Shown: one piece after another, positions 40,406 to 54,607 of the stretch | How positions within the stretch are numbered: the first letter of the stretch is position 1 | Layout of the letters: each line of letters starts with the position of its first letter | Source: Scylla paramamosain | Lineage: Eukaryota; Arthropoda; Malacostraca; Decapoda; Portunidae | Assembly (NCBI RefSeq): GCF_035594125.1 | Contig: NC_087191.1 | Coordinates: 4,914,467-4,978,466, forward strand | Direction of reading: 5' to 3' | Length of the DNA: 64,000 nt | The notes under the pieces: model-generated | The model's input: only the letters and a program-made list of their open reading frames with translations | Database searches by the model: none | Told to the model about the DNA's origin: nothing | Position numbers and translations under genes: made by a program

Positions 40406-40842
40406 GTGCAATGGTGTCTTGTAAGTTGTCTTTACTATTTACAATTCCCAACCATTATGAGCATGTACAGAGGATCCTCAAGTTGTGTTGAGGTACCCTC
40501 AGTGTAAGTATAGCACTGTACTTTTTTCTTTCAATTTTGAAAAAATCAGCAAAGGGAAATGTGCGAAACTATGAAATGGCTTAAGTTGAGACCGCCATAC
40601 ACAGGATTTAACCCCGAATCAACATCTAGTACCCACTCAGAACTACCCATTACACCAATTCAAGTATTCAGTATATAATAACAAAATTTTATTATTTCTG
40701 ATTTTTTATATATTAGCACTGTAATAAGATTTAATAAGATTTTTTTAAAGTTTCTTAATATTTTTTGTGCTCTTATCTATTTTATTAGTGTTTTTAGTAT
40801 TTCCATTGGTTTTAGTTATATTAGATGATAATTCTTGTAAAT
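40406..40842. other. AT-rich stretch, no gene seen
   Basis: No open frame or repeat family recognised. A weak match between about 40430-40460 and 38240-38270 (TTTACTATTTACAAT) suggests an old duplicated segment. Confidence 0.4.
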
Positions 40843-40844
40843 TA

Positions 40845-41911
40845 GAGACGTCGCAGTGAGGCTGGTAGATACCTATCAGCGCCAGCATTTTTAATTGTCT
40901 CCGATTTCCTGGGGCAAAGGGGTGTCTTAGCTAAATTTGAAATCGATGTGCAGGAAAAGTACAGCATGAATTGCTGCACAAGTGTATCTAAAATTAAAAA
41001 CATAACCCTTAATATTAATATTCATACTTACTGGTGTATGATAAGGCTTTGTTAATTGAATTATAAGATAAAACTAAAAATAGGTAATGATTTTTTTTTT
41101 AAGTAAGTATGAACAGTAAAAATAAAAGGATGTTGATTTCGGCTTGTGCATTTTATCTGGGAATGTTGAAAAATATCAGATATCACTGACACGTCCTGTA
41201 TATGAAAGTAATCAGTGAAATAAAAAAAGAACAGCACCGCTGGCGGACGTACGACGTACTTATCTTGATCATGATTCTTCAGTTAAAGAAAGCGCCGCGC
41301 GCCGTTAGGAAGGAGTGTAAAGTATAAACAATAGCCTCTCAGTTCTGCCGATACCAAGGCCTTTACTTTGCTTTACTATATCCAGAATAGGGTATAGCTC
41401 GTTCTTTCAGGAATTTTCTTAATTCCGCTGTAGTCCATGATTGTGGCGGTGATGTATCCATTGTGCAGGGTAGTCGAGTAAGCGTGGTCCTGTGTTTTGG
41501 TTTGCTCGCTGCCCAAGTACCCGAGGATAGTGATCGTACCGCAAAAATAAAGTCTCTGATACAAAATTATATTTTCTTTACATTAAATGGATTTGCCTGT
41601 TGTTTAGTACATGAAAATGCAAGTATATATTAGTATACTTCCATTGAAGTCAGTAGAAAATTACAGATTGCCTGCCTTGATACACTTATAGGCTCTTTTA
41701 AGAATATCATCTGAAATTATGAATAGAGGCTCAAACAATGTCATGTGCTGTCAGTTATCACGAAATTAATTGACTTAAAATTCAGACGCATTACTGTGCA
41801 ACGATACACCTTTGTAAGCTTGTAAAACCTTGCCCCAAAAAGTATTTATTTTCCGGCGAGAATTAAAAATTCTGGCGCTATCTGGTATCAAAACGCTCAC
41901 TGCGACGTCTC
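40845..41911. mobile_element. TIR DNA transposon derivative, family unassigned
   Basis: A 1067-bp element flanked by TA (40843-40844 and 41912-41913). The ends are GAGACGTCGCAGTGAG and its exact complement, followed by imperfect inverted similarity (AGCGCCAGAATTTTTAATT type) to about 60 bp. It carries the first codons of a SAP-like protein on the minus strand (41461-41363) but no catalytic domain, so it looks like an internally deleted, non-autonomous copy. TA flanks would fit Tc1/mariner, but the ends are unlike the two Tigger-like elements here. Confidence 0.75.
41363..41461 (-). pseudogene. SAP-like domain N-terminal fragment
   Basis: ATG at 41461. Thirty-two codons containing WTTAELRKFLKERAIPYSGY, then SKAK and a stop. 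The pattern W-x-x-x-E-L-R-x-F-L-K-E-R-x-I-P-x-S-G-x-x-K-A-x-L is that of the SAP DNA-binding helix-turn-helix. The next codons in another frame (LKALVSAEL-like) suggest a frameshift just before the end of the domain. A short AATAAA on the same strand is not seen nearby. Confidence rests on one motif. Confidence 0.5.
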
Positions 41912-42198
41912 TAATTGAGGCAGCATGTTTTAATTATGTTTACTGACTGTATGAATAAGTGATGAATAAAACTTTAATTATTATTATTTATGATCATTAT
42001 TACTTATTCAACTCAAAAAATTACAAATACTCAATGAGCTTCTAATTTTGCAGGCAACAGCCAACCATGAGGAACTACTTTACCAGCAGCAGTAGGAAAA
42101 GGAGCAAAAAAGCTCATATTAATAGATAGGAAAAAGAAAGTAGAACATTGGTTAGTCCAGAGAAAAAGGTATTGCAAGAACTACCCATACTGGTATTG

Positions 42199-42399
42199 AG
42201 GAGGAGGAGCAGGAGGAGGAGGAGGAGGAAGAGGGAGAGGGAGAGGAAGAGGGAGAGGAGGAGGAGGAGGAGGAGGAGGAGGAGGAGGAGGAGGAGGAGG
42301 AGGAGGAGGAGGAAAAGAATTAGGAATAAAAGGAAGATGATGATTATGATGATGATGAGGAGGAGGAAGAGGAAGAGGAGGAAAAGAATGAGGAGTAAA

Positions 42400-42435
<36 letters not shown>

Positions 42436-42540
42436 TGGAGGAGGAGGAGGAGGAGGAGGAGGAGGAGGAGGAGGAGGAGGAGGAGGAGGAGGAGGAGGAG
42501 GGGGAGGGGGAGAAGGAGGAGGAGGAGGAGGAGGGGGAGG
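42199..42540. repeat. (GGA)n / (GAT)n low-complexity tract
   Basis: About 340 bp of GGA/GAG repeats broken by two GAT/ATG arrays (about 42340-42356 and 42401-42434). The long open frames on both strands (poly-Arg, poly-Leu, poly-Ser) are artefacts. Confidence 0.95.
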
Positions 42541-43476
42541 AACATTTTCTACTCACCTCCTTCTCTTAGCTTAGTAAGGCTGCCCAGAGGAGAACTGGAA
42601 GAGTATTCTGTCTGGTATTCCCTGGAAAATTTAAAATGCATCATAAAATCAACCAAGATAATTAGGAAACTGTTTAGATCCACACAAAACATTATTTGGC
42701 AACTGAGTTATATGAAATTGAGAGCATTCAAGATAACAAAGGAGAGTATAAGCTCAAGTTATTTGCACACCAAAGATTAGAAGCTACAATAAGAAGTAGA
42801 AACAAAGGTGGTAAAAGTAAGAAGGCAGAAATAATAAAGGGATGAATGTTGGATATATAAAAGTGAAGATGTGAAACAAAACAGAGACATGTAAGAAATA
42901 ATGATGATGATGGAATATAATCTGGCATTTTGGATAATCTCTTTGCCCCTTTCTTTTTGTGAATGGCATCTCTGGTCATTTTTTGCATTTTTTATTTTAT
43001 TTATTTATTTTATTTTTTTTCACAGCCCTATGCCACTGCCCCTCTTACATAAAAAAATTAAAACAAGTCTTTCACACAAGCACTCTTCTGACTTGATGTT
43101 GCTTTAACCTTATCATTGCTATTTAAGACATGTTTTCTTAATCACTAACCCCTCAGCCATTCCTAACCATTAGACATTTGAAAATCTATTTTCTTACTCT
43201 GTTTCTCTTCATGGTAGGTGCCTGTCAAGATCATGATGTACAGTGATTTTAATGTTGTGACTCATTACACATTACAGTGAAAATGTTAAAACTGTCAATC
43301 AATAAATACCTGATGACAGGATGCAGCTGAGTGTGGTGGTCAGTGTCTGCTTCAATCTCAGTCCTTGCCACCTGTTAAACACAAAATTAGTCAGTACAAC
43401 AGTGATAAGTGACAAAATACTATTGTGAAAGCTATACCTTGTATAAGCTTGAATTATGAAAATTCAAATGTTTCAT

Positions 43477-43480
<4 letters not shown>
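42541..43480. other. Unassigned DNA with a LINE-A tail fossil
   Basis: Only one feature is recognisable. At about 42985-43058, a T-rich run followed by CCCTATGCCACTGCCCCTCTTACATAAAAAAA resembles the LINE-A 3' terminus (GCCCTTGGCCAGTGCCCCTCCTACATAAAA). The rest has no coding signal. Confidence 0.45.

Positions 43481-43566
<86 letters not shown>
43481..43566. repeat. (TA)n microsatellite
   Basis: About 86 bp of perfect AT repeats. Confidence 0.97.
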
Positions 43567-43568
<2 letters not shown>

Positions 43569-43934
43569 TGTCAAACATTTTTTTTTTCATGGATTTCTTA
43601 TACCAGGTTCAACTCTTCTCAATAGCACAAAACAAATAACAGCAATTACATAAAAACTACTAAAAATTATGCAAGCCTCTACTAATATAAGAGTATAATC
43701 AACCTATCTATATACTAGGCCAGCAATCCCATATCATCATAAACACACACATACACACATCATTTATGCTCTTAGTCCCATAGGCCCCTCAAAGAAAGGG
43801 ACTGTCCTGTGGACCACCATGCTACACCCTTGCATGTAACTGGAGAATATGAAGATAAAGAAATGAGAGGCAGGTGAGGAATCTAATATAAACTCAAGGG
43901 AAAGCACCACAGCATGAAGTTTGTTTAGTCTGTG
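43567..43934. other. Non-coding DNA with a dispersed repeat
   Basis: Positions 43715-43835 match 37851-38000 (see there). No gene seen. Confidence 0.45.
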
Positions 43935-44162
43935 TATTGTGCATTATGCAAAAAGACCTATGCTCATGTTGTCCCATCTCCATATCTTTTAATATCCAAT
44001 TTAGCCTTGAATCATGTATACTTTTTTGCATTTACTATCTCCTTATCCAAACAGTTCCATACGTCTATACTTCTATAAGGAAAACGATACTTTTTAATGT
44101 CCCTTCTACAAGTGCTCTTCTTCAGCTTGTTTCCATCTCCTCTAGTATCTTGTGTATCCCAA
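43935..44162 (-). mobile_element. LINE-B 3'-end fragment
   Basis: Reads on the minus strand as the last coding stretch of LINE-B (..[35 protein letters not shown]) and its 3' UTR, with small indels. It corresponds to 25530-25750 in the other minus copy. It is cut at about 44162, where a LINE-A 5' end begins. Confidence 0.78.
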
Positions 44163-46482
44163 AGGAGGAGGTAGTAGACACCTTCCAAAACGATAATTAC
44201 TCCCAGTGATATCTAAAGCAATGGATCAAGGAGTGCTGAGAACTTATCAATAAACCCAGCTCTGACTGAACGTTTCCCTTTGTGTCTCACAACACAAGGG
44301 GGCAGTCACAGCCTGCCCTCTAAACACAACTCACTTCCTTCACACAAAACTACATGCACCTAATTACACAAAGAGACCCTTCACTCAAAATTCAAAATCA
44401 ATATGGTGTCTTGACACCCCCCTCAACATTTTTTTCATTAACTTCTGCAACATTCGCAGTCTTAGATCTAATTTTCAATCTGTAGAACACCACCTCTCCT
44501 CTATTAAGCCTCAACTTCTTTTCCTCAGTGAAAACACAGGTGCCTGAGGTAAATAAAAGTAGCCCCTTTTCTGTTCCTTGCTACTTTCTTTATCCTCATT
44601 TCTGATCCAATGCTGGATGTTGCATCTTTGTACACAACTTAAACTGCTCTCATACCCACACTATTGAATCTTCTGAGTTTTCCACCATCTGGCTACAACT
44701 ACAGAGTCACTCTCAAACTAAATTCATCAATGCTGTATACCTCTCACCTAACTACTCTGACTATAAGAAATTCTTAGATTACTTAACTTCCTAAGTGGAG
44801 CACATTCTAACTTTCTTCCCTTTTGCAGAGATCTCTTTTGTGGAGGCTTGAAAGTTCACCAATAGCTTTGGCTTTTGTCTCCCCTCACTGACCATTCTGG
44901 TGAACTAGCCTTTGAGTTTGTTATCCTCCACGACCTAGAGCAACTGGTGTAACACCCTACTTATATTCCTGATTGTTTTGGAGATAAGCCCAAAATTCTT
45001 GACCTTTTCCTAACCTCTAACCCTTCTGCTTAATGTGTTACCTTATCTTCTTTGTTGCCCTCCTCCAGTCACAGTCTCATCTCTGCATCTTGTCCTATTG
45101 CTCCAATCCCTCCTCAGGATCCCCTAAAGCAAAGGTGCCTCTGACGTTTTGCCCCTGCTAATTGGGGAAACCTGAGAAGGTATTAAGCTCATTTTCTTTG
45201 GAATGACTACTTCTTCCATGTCGGAGAACCATCTCTATGCGCTGAGCGCATAACAGAGGTGATAATGTCTGGCATGGTGGCATACATTCCTCACCCTTTC
45301 TCTTGACCTAAACCTTCAAAACCTTGGTTTAACACAGCCTGCACTCGTACTATATATGATTGAGAGGCAGCCAACAAAGGGTACCGAGTCTCACATCACC
45401 TGAATCTCATGTGCTTTATATTTCTGCCTGAAATCATGCTAAGTCTGTTCTAAAACTAGCCAAAAAACTCCTTCATCAATAGAAACTGTCAAAATTTTTC
45501 AAGATGTAACTCCCCTCATGACTTCTGGCACCTAGCCAAAAACATCTCCAATAATTTTGCTTCTTCATTTTCCCCTCCTTTATTTCAACTTGATGACACC
45601 ACTGCCATCTCATCTATTTCTAAAGCTGAACTCTTCGCTCAAGCCTTTGCTAAAAACTCTACCTTGGGTGATTCAGGGCTTGTTCCTCCCTCTCCAACAC
45701 CCTTTGGTTACTTCATACTACTTATTAAAATCCTTTGCAATGATGTTTTCCATGCCCTCGCTGGCCTAAACCCTTGGAAGGCTTATGGACCTGATGTGCT
45801 CTCTCCTATTGTTCTCTGAAACTGTGCCTCTGTGCTTGCACCTTGCCTAGTCAAACTCTTTCAACACTGTCTATCAACATCTACCTTTCCTTCTTGTTGA
45901 AAGTTTGTCTACATTCAGCCTGTTCCTAAGAAGGGTGACCATTCTAATTCCTCAAATTACCATCCTATTGCTTTAATTTCCTGTCTATCTAAAGTTTTTA
46001 ATCTATCCTCACAGAAAGTTTCTTAAACATTTATCACTTCACAACCTTCTATCTGATCACCAGTAGGGGTTCAGCTAAGGACACTCTACTAGTGATCTTT
46101 CCTTACTAAGTCTTTGTCATCCTCTTTTAGAGATTTGGTAAAATTTTTGCTGTTGCTTTGGACATATCAAAAGCTTTTGATAGAGTCTGGCACAAAGGTT
46201 TGATTTCCAAACTACCCTCCTATGGTTTCTATCCTTCTCTCTGTAACTTCATTTCAAATTTCCTTTCTGACCATTCTATTGCTGCTGTGGTAGATAGTCA
46301 CCTTTCTTCTCCTAAATCTACTAACAGTGGTGTTCCTCAAGGTTCTGTCCTGTTACCCCACTCTCTTCATATTATTCATCAATGATCTAAACCAAGCTTC
46401 TTGTCCTATCCACTCCTATGTTGATGATACCACCCTGTACTTTTCACATCTTTTCATAGACATCCAACCCTTCAGGAAGTAG
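44163..46482 (+). mobile_element. LINE-A copy with full 5' end, 3'-truncated
   Basis: Begins GGAGGAGGTAGTAGACACC, the family 5' terminus, followed by a ~230-bp 5' UTR. EN, linker and RT follow to the QEVN block after YVDD at about 46425, where it breaks off. It is heavily decayed: almost every block carries a stop or indel. Open remnants are at 45557-45769 and 46158-46385 (DISKAFDRVWHKGL, SGVPQGSVL). With 9187 and 47678 it defines the true 5' end of the family. Confidence 0.82.
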
Positions 46483-47677
<1,195 letters not shown>

Positions 47678-50600
47678 GGAGGAGGCAGTAGGCACCTGCC
47701 AAAACAATAATTACTCCCAGTGAGATCTAAATCACTGGATCAAGGGGTGCTGTGAAATTATCATTAAACTCTGCTGTGACCTCACTGAACATTTCCCTTT
47801 GTGTCTCACAACACAAGGGGGCAGTCACAGCCTGCCCTCTAAAAACAACTCTCTTCCTCCATACAAAATTACAAGTACCTAATAACACATACACCCTTCA
47901 CTCAAAAATTCAAAATTACCATGGCGACTCCTTCACCAACCTCAGAGTCCCTTTCTGGGTAGGGGACCACAAATGTCCCCAGGTCAAAATACCCTTCTGA
48001 CAATGACCCTAAGTGTCTTGACACCCCCCCTCAACTTTTTCTTCATTAACTTCTGCAACATTCGCAGTCTATGATCTAATTTTCAATTTGTAGAACACTA
48101 CCTCTCCTTTTCTAAACCTCATCTTCTTTTCCTCACTGTAACTCAGGTGTCTGAGGCAACGGACAATAACCACTTTTCTGTTCCCTGCTACTTTACCTAT
48201 CCTGATTTTCAATCCAAAGCTGGACGTAGCATTTATGTGCACAATGACTTAACCTTCTCTCATACCCATGCTCTTGAATCTTTTGAGTTTTCCACCATCT
48301 GGCTACAACTACAGAATCACTCAAACTAAATTTATCTATGCTGTATACCTCTCACCTAACTTCTCTGACTATAAGAAATTCTTTGACTACTTAACTTCCA
48401 AAGTGGAGCACATTCTGACTCTTCCCTTTTGCTGAGATCTCCATTCTTGGATACTTCAATGTTCACCACCAGCTTTGGCTTTCCTCTCCCTTCACTGGCC
48501 ATCCTGGTGAACAAGCCTTCAACTTTGCTATCCTCCATAACCTAGAGCAATTGGTGCAACACCCTACTCATATTCCTGACTGTCTTGGAGATATGCCCAA
48601 CATTCTTGATCTTTTCCTGACCTCTAATCTTTCTACTTATGCTGTCACACTCTCTTCTCTGTTGGGCTCCTCCAATCACAATCTCATATCCGTATCTTGT
48701 CCTATCACTCCAATCCCTCCTCAGGATCCCCCTAAGCGAAGGTGCCTCTGGCATTTTGCCTCTGCTAGTTGGGAGACCTGAGGAGGTATTTTGCTGACTT
48801 TCCTTGGAATGACTACTGCTTCCATGTCAGAGACCCATCTTTATGTGCCAAGCACATAACAGAGGTGATAGTGTTTGGCATGGAGATGTACATTCCTCAC
48901 TCATTTTCTCGACCTAAACCTTCCAAACCTTGGTTTAACACAGCTTGTTCTCGTGCTATACATGATAGAGAGGTGGCCCATAAAAGGTACTTAAGCCTTC
49001 CATCACCAGAATCTCATGCACTTTATATTTCTGCCCGGAACCATGCCAAGTCTAATCTCCAACTAGCCAAAAAACTCCTTCATTAATAGAGTGTCAAAAT
49101 CTCTCAAGATCTAACTCCCCTCATAACTTCTGGCATCTAGCCAAAAATATCTCCAATAAATCTGCTTCTTCTTCTTTCCCTCATTTATTTCAACCAGATG
49201 GCACCACTGCTACCACATCTATCTCTAAAGCTAAACTCTTTCCTCAAACCTTTGCTAAAAATTCTACCTTGGATGATTCAGGGCTTGTTCCTCCCTCTCC
49301 TCCACCCTCTGACTATTTCATGCTACCTATCACAATTCTTTACAATGATGTTTTCCATGCCCTCGCTGGCCTAAATCCTTGCAAGGCTTATGGACCTGAT
49401 GGGGTCCATCCTATTGTTCTCCAAAACTGTGCCTCCAGGCATCCACTTACCTAGTCAAACTCTTTCAACTCTGTCTATTAACATCTACTTTTCCTTCTTC
49501 CTGGAACTCTGCCTACATTCAGCCTGTTCCTAATAAGGGTGACCATTCTAATATCTCAAATTACCATCTTATTGTTTTAATTTCCTACCTATCTAAAGTT
49601 TTTAAATCTATCCTCAACAGGAAGATTCTTAAACATCTATCAATCAATCTATCTATCTGATTGCCAGTATGGTTCCATCAAGGCCATTCTACTGGTAATC
49701 TGGCTTTCCTTACTGAGTCTTGGTCATCCTCTTTTGGAAATTTTGCAGAAACTTTTGCTGTTGCTTTTGACAGAGTCTGGCACAAAGCTTTGATTTCCAA
49801 ACTACCCTCCTACAGCTTCTATCCTTCTCTCTGTAACTTCTTCTCAAGTTTCCTTTCTGACCATTCTATTGCTGCTGTTGTAGACGGTCACTGTTCCTCA
49901 GGGTTCAGGCCGGTCACCCACTCTCTTCTTATTATTCATCAATGACCTTCTAAACTAAACTTCTTGTCCTATCAACTACATTGATGATATCACCCTGCAC
50001 TTTTCCACATCTTTTCCTAGATGTCCAACCCTTCAGGAAGTAAACATTTCATGCAGGGAAGCCACAGAACACCTGACTCCTGATCTTTCTAAAATTTCTC
50101 TTTGGGGCAGAGCAAACTTGGTATTGTTCAATGCCTCAAAAATTTAATTCCTCCATCTATCAACTTGACACAACTTTCCAGACAACTATCCCCTCTTCTT
50201 CATTGACACTCAACTGTCCCCCTCTTCTACACTGAACATCCTTGGTCTGTCCTTTACTTGTAATTTAAACTGAAAACTTCACATCTTATCTCTAGTTAAA
50301 ACAGCTTCTATTAAGTTAGGCGTTCTGAGATGTCTCCACCATTTTTTCTCACCCCACCTACTGCTAACTCTGTACAGGGGCTTTATCCGTCCATTTATAG
50401 AGTATGCTTCACTATCTGGGGGGGTTCCACTCATACCGCTCTTCTAGACAGGGTAGAATCAAAAGCTTTTCTTCTCATCAACTCCTCTCCTCTAACTGAA
50501 TGTCTTCAGCCTCTCTCTCATCCCCACCATGTTGCATCTCTAGCTGTCTTCTACAGCTATTTTTCATGGTAACTGCTCTTCTGATCTTGCTAACTGCATG

Positions 50601-50820
50601 CCTCCCCTCCTCCCTCGACCTCACTGCACAAGACTTTCTCCTTTCTTTCACCCCTATTCTGTCCACCTCTGTAACGCAAGAGTTAACCAGTATTCTCAAT
50701 CATTCATCCCTTTCTCTGGTAAACTCTGGAACTCCCTGCCTGCTTCTGTCTGTATTTCCACCTTCCTATGACTTGAATTCCTTCAAGAGGGAGATTTCAA
50801 GACACTTATCCTTCAGTTTT
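47678..50820 (+). mobile_element. LINE-A copy, near full length, cut at its 3' end
   Basis: 5' terminus GGAGGAGGCAGTAGGCACC at 47678, ~240-bp 5' UTR, ATG at 47921 (MATPSPTSES). EN pieces at 48147-48329 and 48551-48781 ([11 protein letters not shown]: the usual Asp of SDHN is Asn). Linker at 48769-49086, RT pieces at 49269-49454 (AYGPDGVHPIVL) and 49661-49945, and the C-terminus to FKREISRHLSFSF. It ends inside the stop-proximal region at 50820 without 3' UTR or poly-A. The sequence that follows looks like an LTR, so a gypsy-like element probably interrupts it. Confidence 0.83.
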
Positions 50821-51124
50821 TGTTAATATTTAGATCCAAAAATTATTAATAGACAGTGTTAGAATCCAGGAATATGTGGGACCATTAGCAAAAATGTTCA
50901 AGAATAATTTGTGAATGTAGAAAATGATAAACTATTAGGAATATTGCAAAATTATGACTTATAGTTAGGTGGAGGACTAGTTCCTAGGATATACAGTGGC
51001 CCTATATAAAACAAGCCAGGCCTTGGAGGCGTCAGACGCTGACTGAGGCCTTGCTGACAGGTATGTTTGTCGCACTGTTCAGAAAATCTTATTGTTAAAG
51101 ACTTTGGACATATGAGAATACTCA
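50821..51124 (+). repeat. Candidate gypsy 5' LTR
   Basis: Starts TGTTAATATT exactly where LINE-A homology stops and ends AATACTCA. After one base comes TGGTGCC (51126-51132), which could pair with a tRNA 3' end (GGCACCA) as primer-binding site. A TATATAAA box lies at about 51003. The second LTR is outside the window, so the boundaries are unverified. Confidence 0.4.
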
Positions 51125-51183
51125 TTGGTGCCTAAATATATATATATCAATTACATGTGATGTTCAGATGAAAATAACCATTT

Positions 51184-51275
<92 letters not shown>

Positions 51276-52250
51276 CAATTACTTGAGACACTCAGGCCTT
51301 GTCGACATGTACAAGTGAGTAAAATGTAAATTTTCTGGCAAATCAGCTTAGCTTTCTTAGTTTTTAGAGGAAAGGGAACCAAAATTTCAAAAAATGTAAT
51401 ATCTAGGGTTTTTTTTTTGTACTAGAAAGATGTAAATCCACTTTAAAATTACTTTGCTTAGGTTTTTAGTGGGTAGGATGTGAACTTCTAGGGTGAATAA
51501 TTTTTTTTTAATACAATAGTAATACACCAGTGTTACATATGTATGTGATGTAACACCTACACAACCAAGGATGTCTTTATAGAAATTTGAGATAACTCCC
51601 TTTGGCACATGGAAATTAGTTAGTTTTAACTTATTCAAAATTTATATCAAGAACTGATTAGGTATAGAGTCATCTTTTCCAGGTCCCACAACTCCCAGGT
51701 AACAGATATTAATTATTTGATATATCAATATATAAAATTTATATACTCAGAGAGAAAAAATTGTATGAAATCTTTACTGTTATTTAGAAACTAACATCAA
51801 TAAAACTCAATCTGGCTGTCATGGAATTTTCCAGTGCCTTATAGACCAGCTAAAATGCAACCATACAAAAAATAAGGTAAAAAATATTCAACAAAATCAA
51901 AACTAAATTGAACTTTGAACTTAATCAAAGCAAAAAATCTTCAATACCAACTTTAAATCAATACCCAATTATAACTGAAATCTTTTAACTAAAGCAGAAA
52001 GAAACATATCACAAAATCATCACCCCTTCCCCCCAGTGATGACACTGGTGGCTTAGTGGAGGGATATCTGTTACCTGGAGTGAGGTACCCTAAAGGGAGA
52101 AATGGAAAGAGTGAGCCTTGTGTGCCATGGTCAGCTGCCCTTTGATTTGGATGTGTAAGGATTTTTAGAGCACCAGGAGGTAAAACCTAATAACTGAACC
52201 CATGATGTGTGTATTTGCTGATTAGGAAGCAATGATATTGAGGATGGTAA
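51125..52250. other. Gypsy leader, (TA)n and unassigned DNA
   Basis: (TA)n at 51190-51269. The rest is AT-rich with no recognised coding sequence before the gag remnants. Confidence 0.45.
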
Positions 52251-53700
52251 ATATCACAGACATCAAGGAAGCAATTGAAAGTAACTGTGATGTCAATGTA
52301 GTGCTGGTGCTAGAAGAGCCACGAGAATATCCTGATGAGTATCCTGTGAACCTAACTCAGTATAATAAAATTAAAAATGGTATCAATAGAAAATTAGAGT
52401 AACAGTAAAATTAGAGTAGAGAGCAATTGAAAGTAACTGTGATGTCAATGTAGATCTGGTGCTAGAAGAGCCACGAGAATATCCTGATGAGTATCTTGTG
52501 AACCTAACTCAGTATAATAAAATTAAAAATGGTATCAATAGAAAATTAGAGAGAAAGTTACCCAACACCAGATCCATTCAGTTTAACACACCAACTTATG
52601 AGAGTCAATTGTCATCTGATTTGTACATTTACAGAAGAGAAGAAAGACCTAATGTGTGACAAAACTGTTCAGTGCATTAGGGAATATCTTTCAGATAATG
52701 AATCAGAGTAAGGGACATTAGTGATGGCTATGTTACCAGACAATTTACTGCTGACCCCATCACAGTATGTAATAAGGAATCAAATCATTGCCAGAAACTA
52801 ACCCATCACTAAAGTCCACCCCTAACTGGTCAAAAATAGATTCCATTGAGTCAGAATTTAAAACAGAGGAAACCCATCAGCTGACAATAGAGGATTTACA
52901 AAATAAAATAACTGACATGTGAGATAATTGCTTATCAGAATGATGCAATTGAAAATTTGAATAGGAGGATGGCTTCACCACTCAAAGCCTCAGTCACTTC
53001 CCCTTTTGCCTCATTCTTAGTAAAACCTTGGGATATCCCAGAACTGTCCTTACATGATTTAGAGGGTATGGAAGCAGAAGGAAAACTGCATATGCTCTTG
53101 GACAGAGTAGAACAAGTTTCCACAGGCGATGAAGCTAGAGTGCAGATTGCCAAGACTAGATTGAGCCCTCAAATTGCCTTGTTAGTACAAAGTCAACAAC
53201 AGAAAAATTTGTGTCAAACCTGGGATTTCCTCAAAACTTTTCTTTAAAATTAATTTACCACTGAGATGAATTTTGACAGGACATGGCAGCAAATTGAAGA
53301 GCTGCAAATTTAGATGTCAATATGCAGTAATAAAAACTAACTTCCCTAAAGAAAAATTTCCAAGTAGAGACCAAACAATAAAAAGAAAACTTTGTCGTGG
53401 ATTGCCATCTGAGGCCTGAGAGAAACTGGAGACTTTCTTAGAAGAGAGCTACCCTCTAACTAAATTTATATATAGAGTTGAACATGAGAGACAATTCCTT
53501 TCAGCAAAATCTTATTCAGCCATGTATGCAGTTAAAAGGGGAGGAAAAAGTGAGTCAGAAAAAACCAGCCTGTGATCAGGATGCATTACTAACCCAAATT
53601 AAAGAACTGTCAAGGAAAGTGGAAGGTTTGATGAAAAAAGGGCAATAGGAAGAAGTGGTGCACTTACTACCATAGGAATGATCATGACACCCAGGAGTGT
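52250..53700 (+). pseudogene. gag: Gypsy-like gag remnant
   Basis: Open pieces at 52459-52659 and 52957-53247 (VKPWDIPELSLHDLEGMEAEG..LHMLLDRVEQVS), with stops between them. A ~155-bp tandem duplication at about 52267-52560 (LEEPREYPDEY-coding) is part of the first. At 53659-53700 CTYYHRNDHDTQEC fits a CCHC zinc knuckle whose second Cys is Tyr. This places the region as nucleocapsid-encoding gag. Confidence 0.6.
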
Positions 53701-53784
53701 TGGGGACCACCAAAGACTAGATACCATAGTTGACTAACTCAGGAGAATACCTCCCCTACCATATCCATCATTGTAAACCAACAA

Positions 53785-54607
53785 TTAGAGCAGAATTAGT
53801 AGACACCAGTAGTGGCTGTACTTTAATTCAGCATTCAGCAGCACTGAAACTAAATTGTTAAATTAATTAGAGACATGCCATGCCCCTCCTGAGAGGAGTA
53901 ACAGGGACACCCTTAAGAATATTGGGCTCAGTGTGGTTGAAGATAGGAATAAGAAGAGAAAAAGTATGAAAAAAGTGGATCCCCATAGTACCAGATAGAT
54001 ATCTGAGTTCAGAGCTGTTGTTGGGATGTGATGTTCTGGGAAAAGATAAACTAACCTGGGATAATAAGGGACAAACTCTAATATGGCAAAATGAGTTTTA
54101 TCCTATCAGTTTTGTTCAGAAAAGAGGACAAGTAGAGAAAGTCACTGTTATTCCTTGCAAACCTAAGACCATTAACCAGCTCAGGGTTGAACAAAAAGTG
54201 AATCTGATGCCTCACCAAAGAAAATTCATTCCAATCAATGTTAAGGAAAACCTAGGAACTACAGTAACTATCCATCCAGAAAAGAATACCAAATGTCCTC
54301 CATTCCCATTCTGTAACACGGTGAATGAGCAGCAACAAATATAATTCCCAAGTGAAAATCCATGTAAAGTCCACATCAAAATTTCTCCAGGATTTTACTT
54401 AGGGTCTTATGAAATAGAAGTGGTAGATGAGGCAAAGATATTTTCAATCAATCCCATACAAAATTATTTAATGGCATACATGGACCAAACTGAAACTGAG
54501 GGCAGCAGAGAGGAAAGACTAAGACAGTTACTAACAGCCCTTTAGTGGACCAAACCGAAACTGAGGGCAGCAGAGAGGAAAGACTAAGACAGTTACTAAC
54601 AGCCCTT
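53785..54607 (+). pseudogene. pol: Gypsy-like protease and linker
   Basis: AELVDTSSGCTLIQHSAA at about 53790-53845 matches the retropepsin active-site block, with DTS for the usual DTG or DSG. About 54008-54060 gives LLGCDVLGKDKLTW, the ..G.D.L....... strand of the same fold. The linker 54018-54344 is open. A 66-bp tandem duplication lies at about 54479-54610. Confidence 0.65.

Noticed and set aside
42148..42780. 210-residue Arg-rich open frame and matching poly-Leu/poly-Ser frames
   Set aside because: Produced by GGA/GAT low-complexity repeats open in several frames; no other coding evidence.
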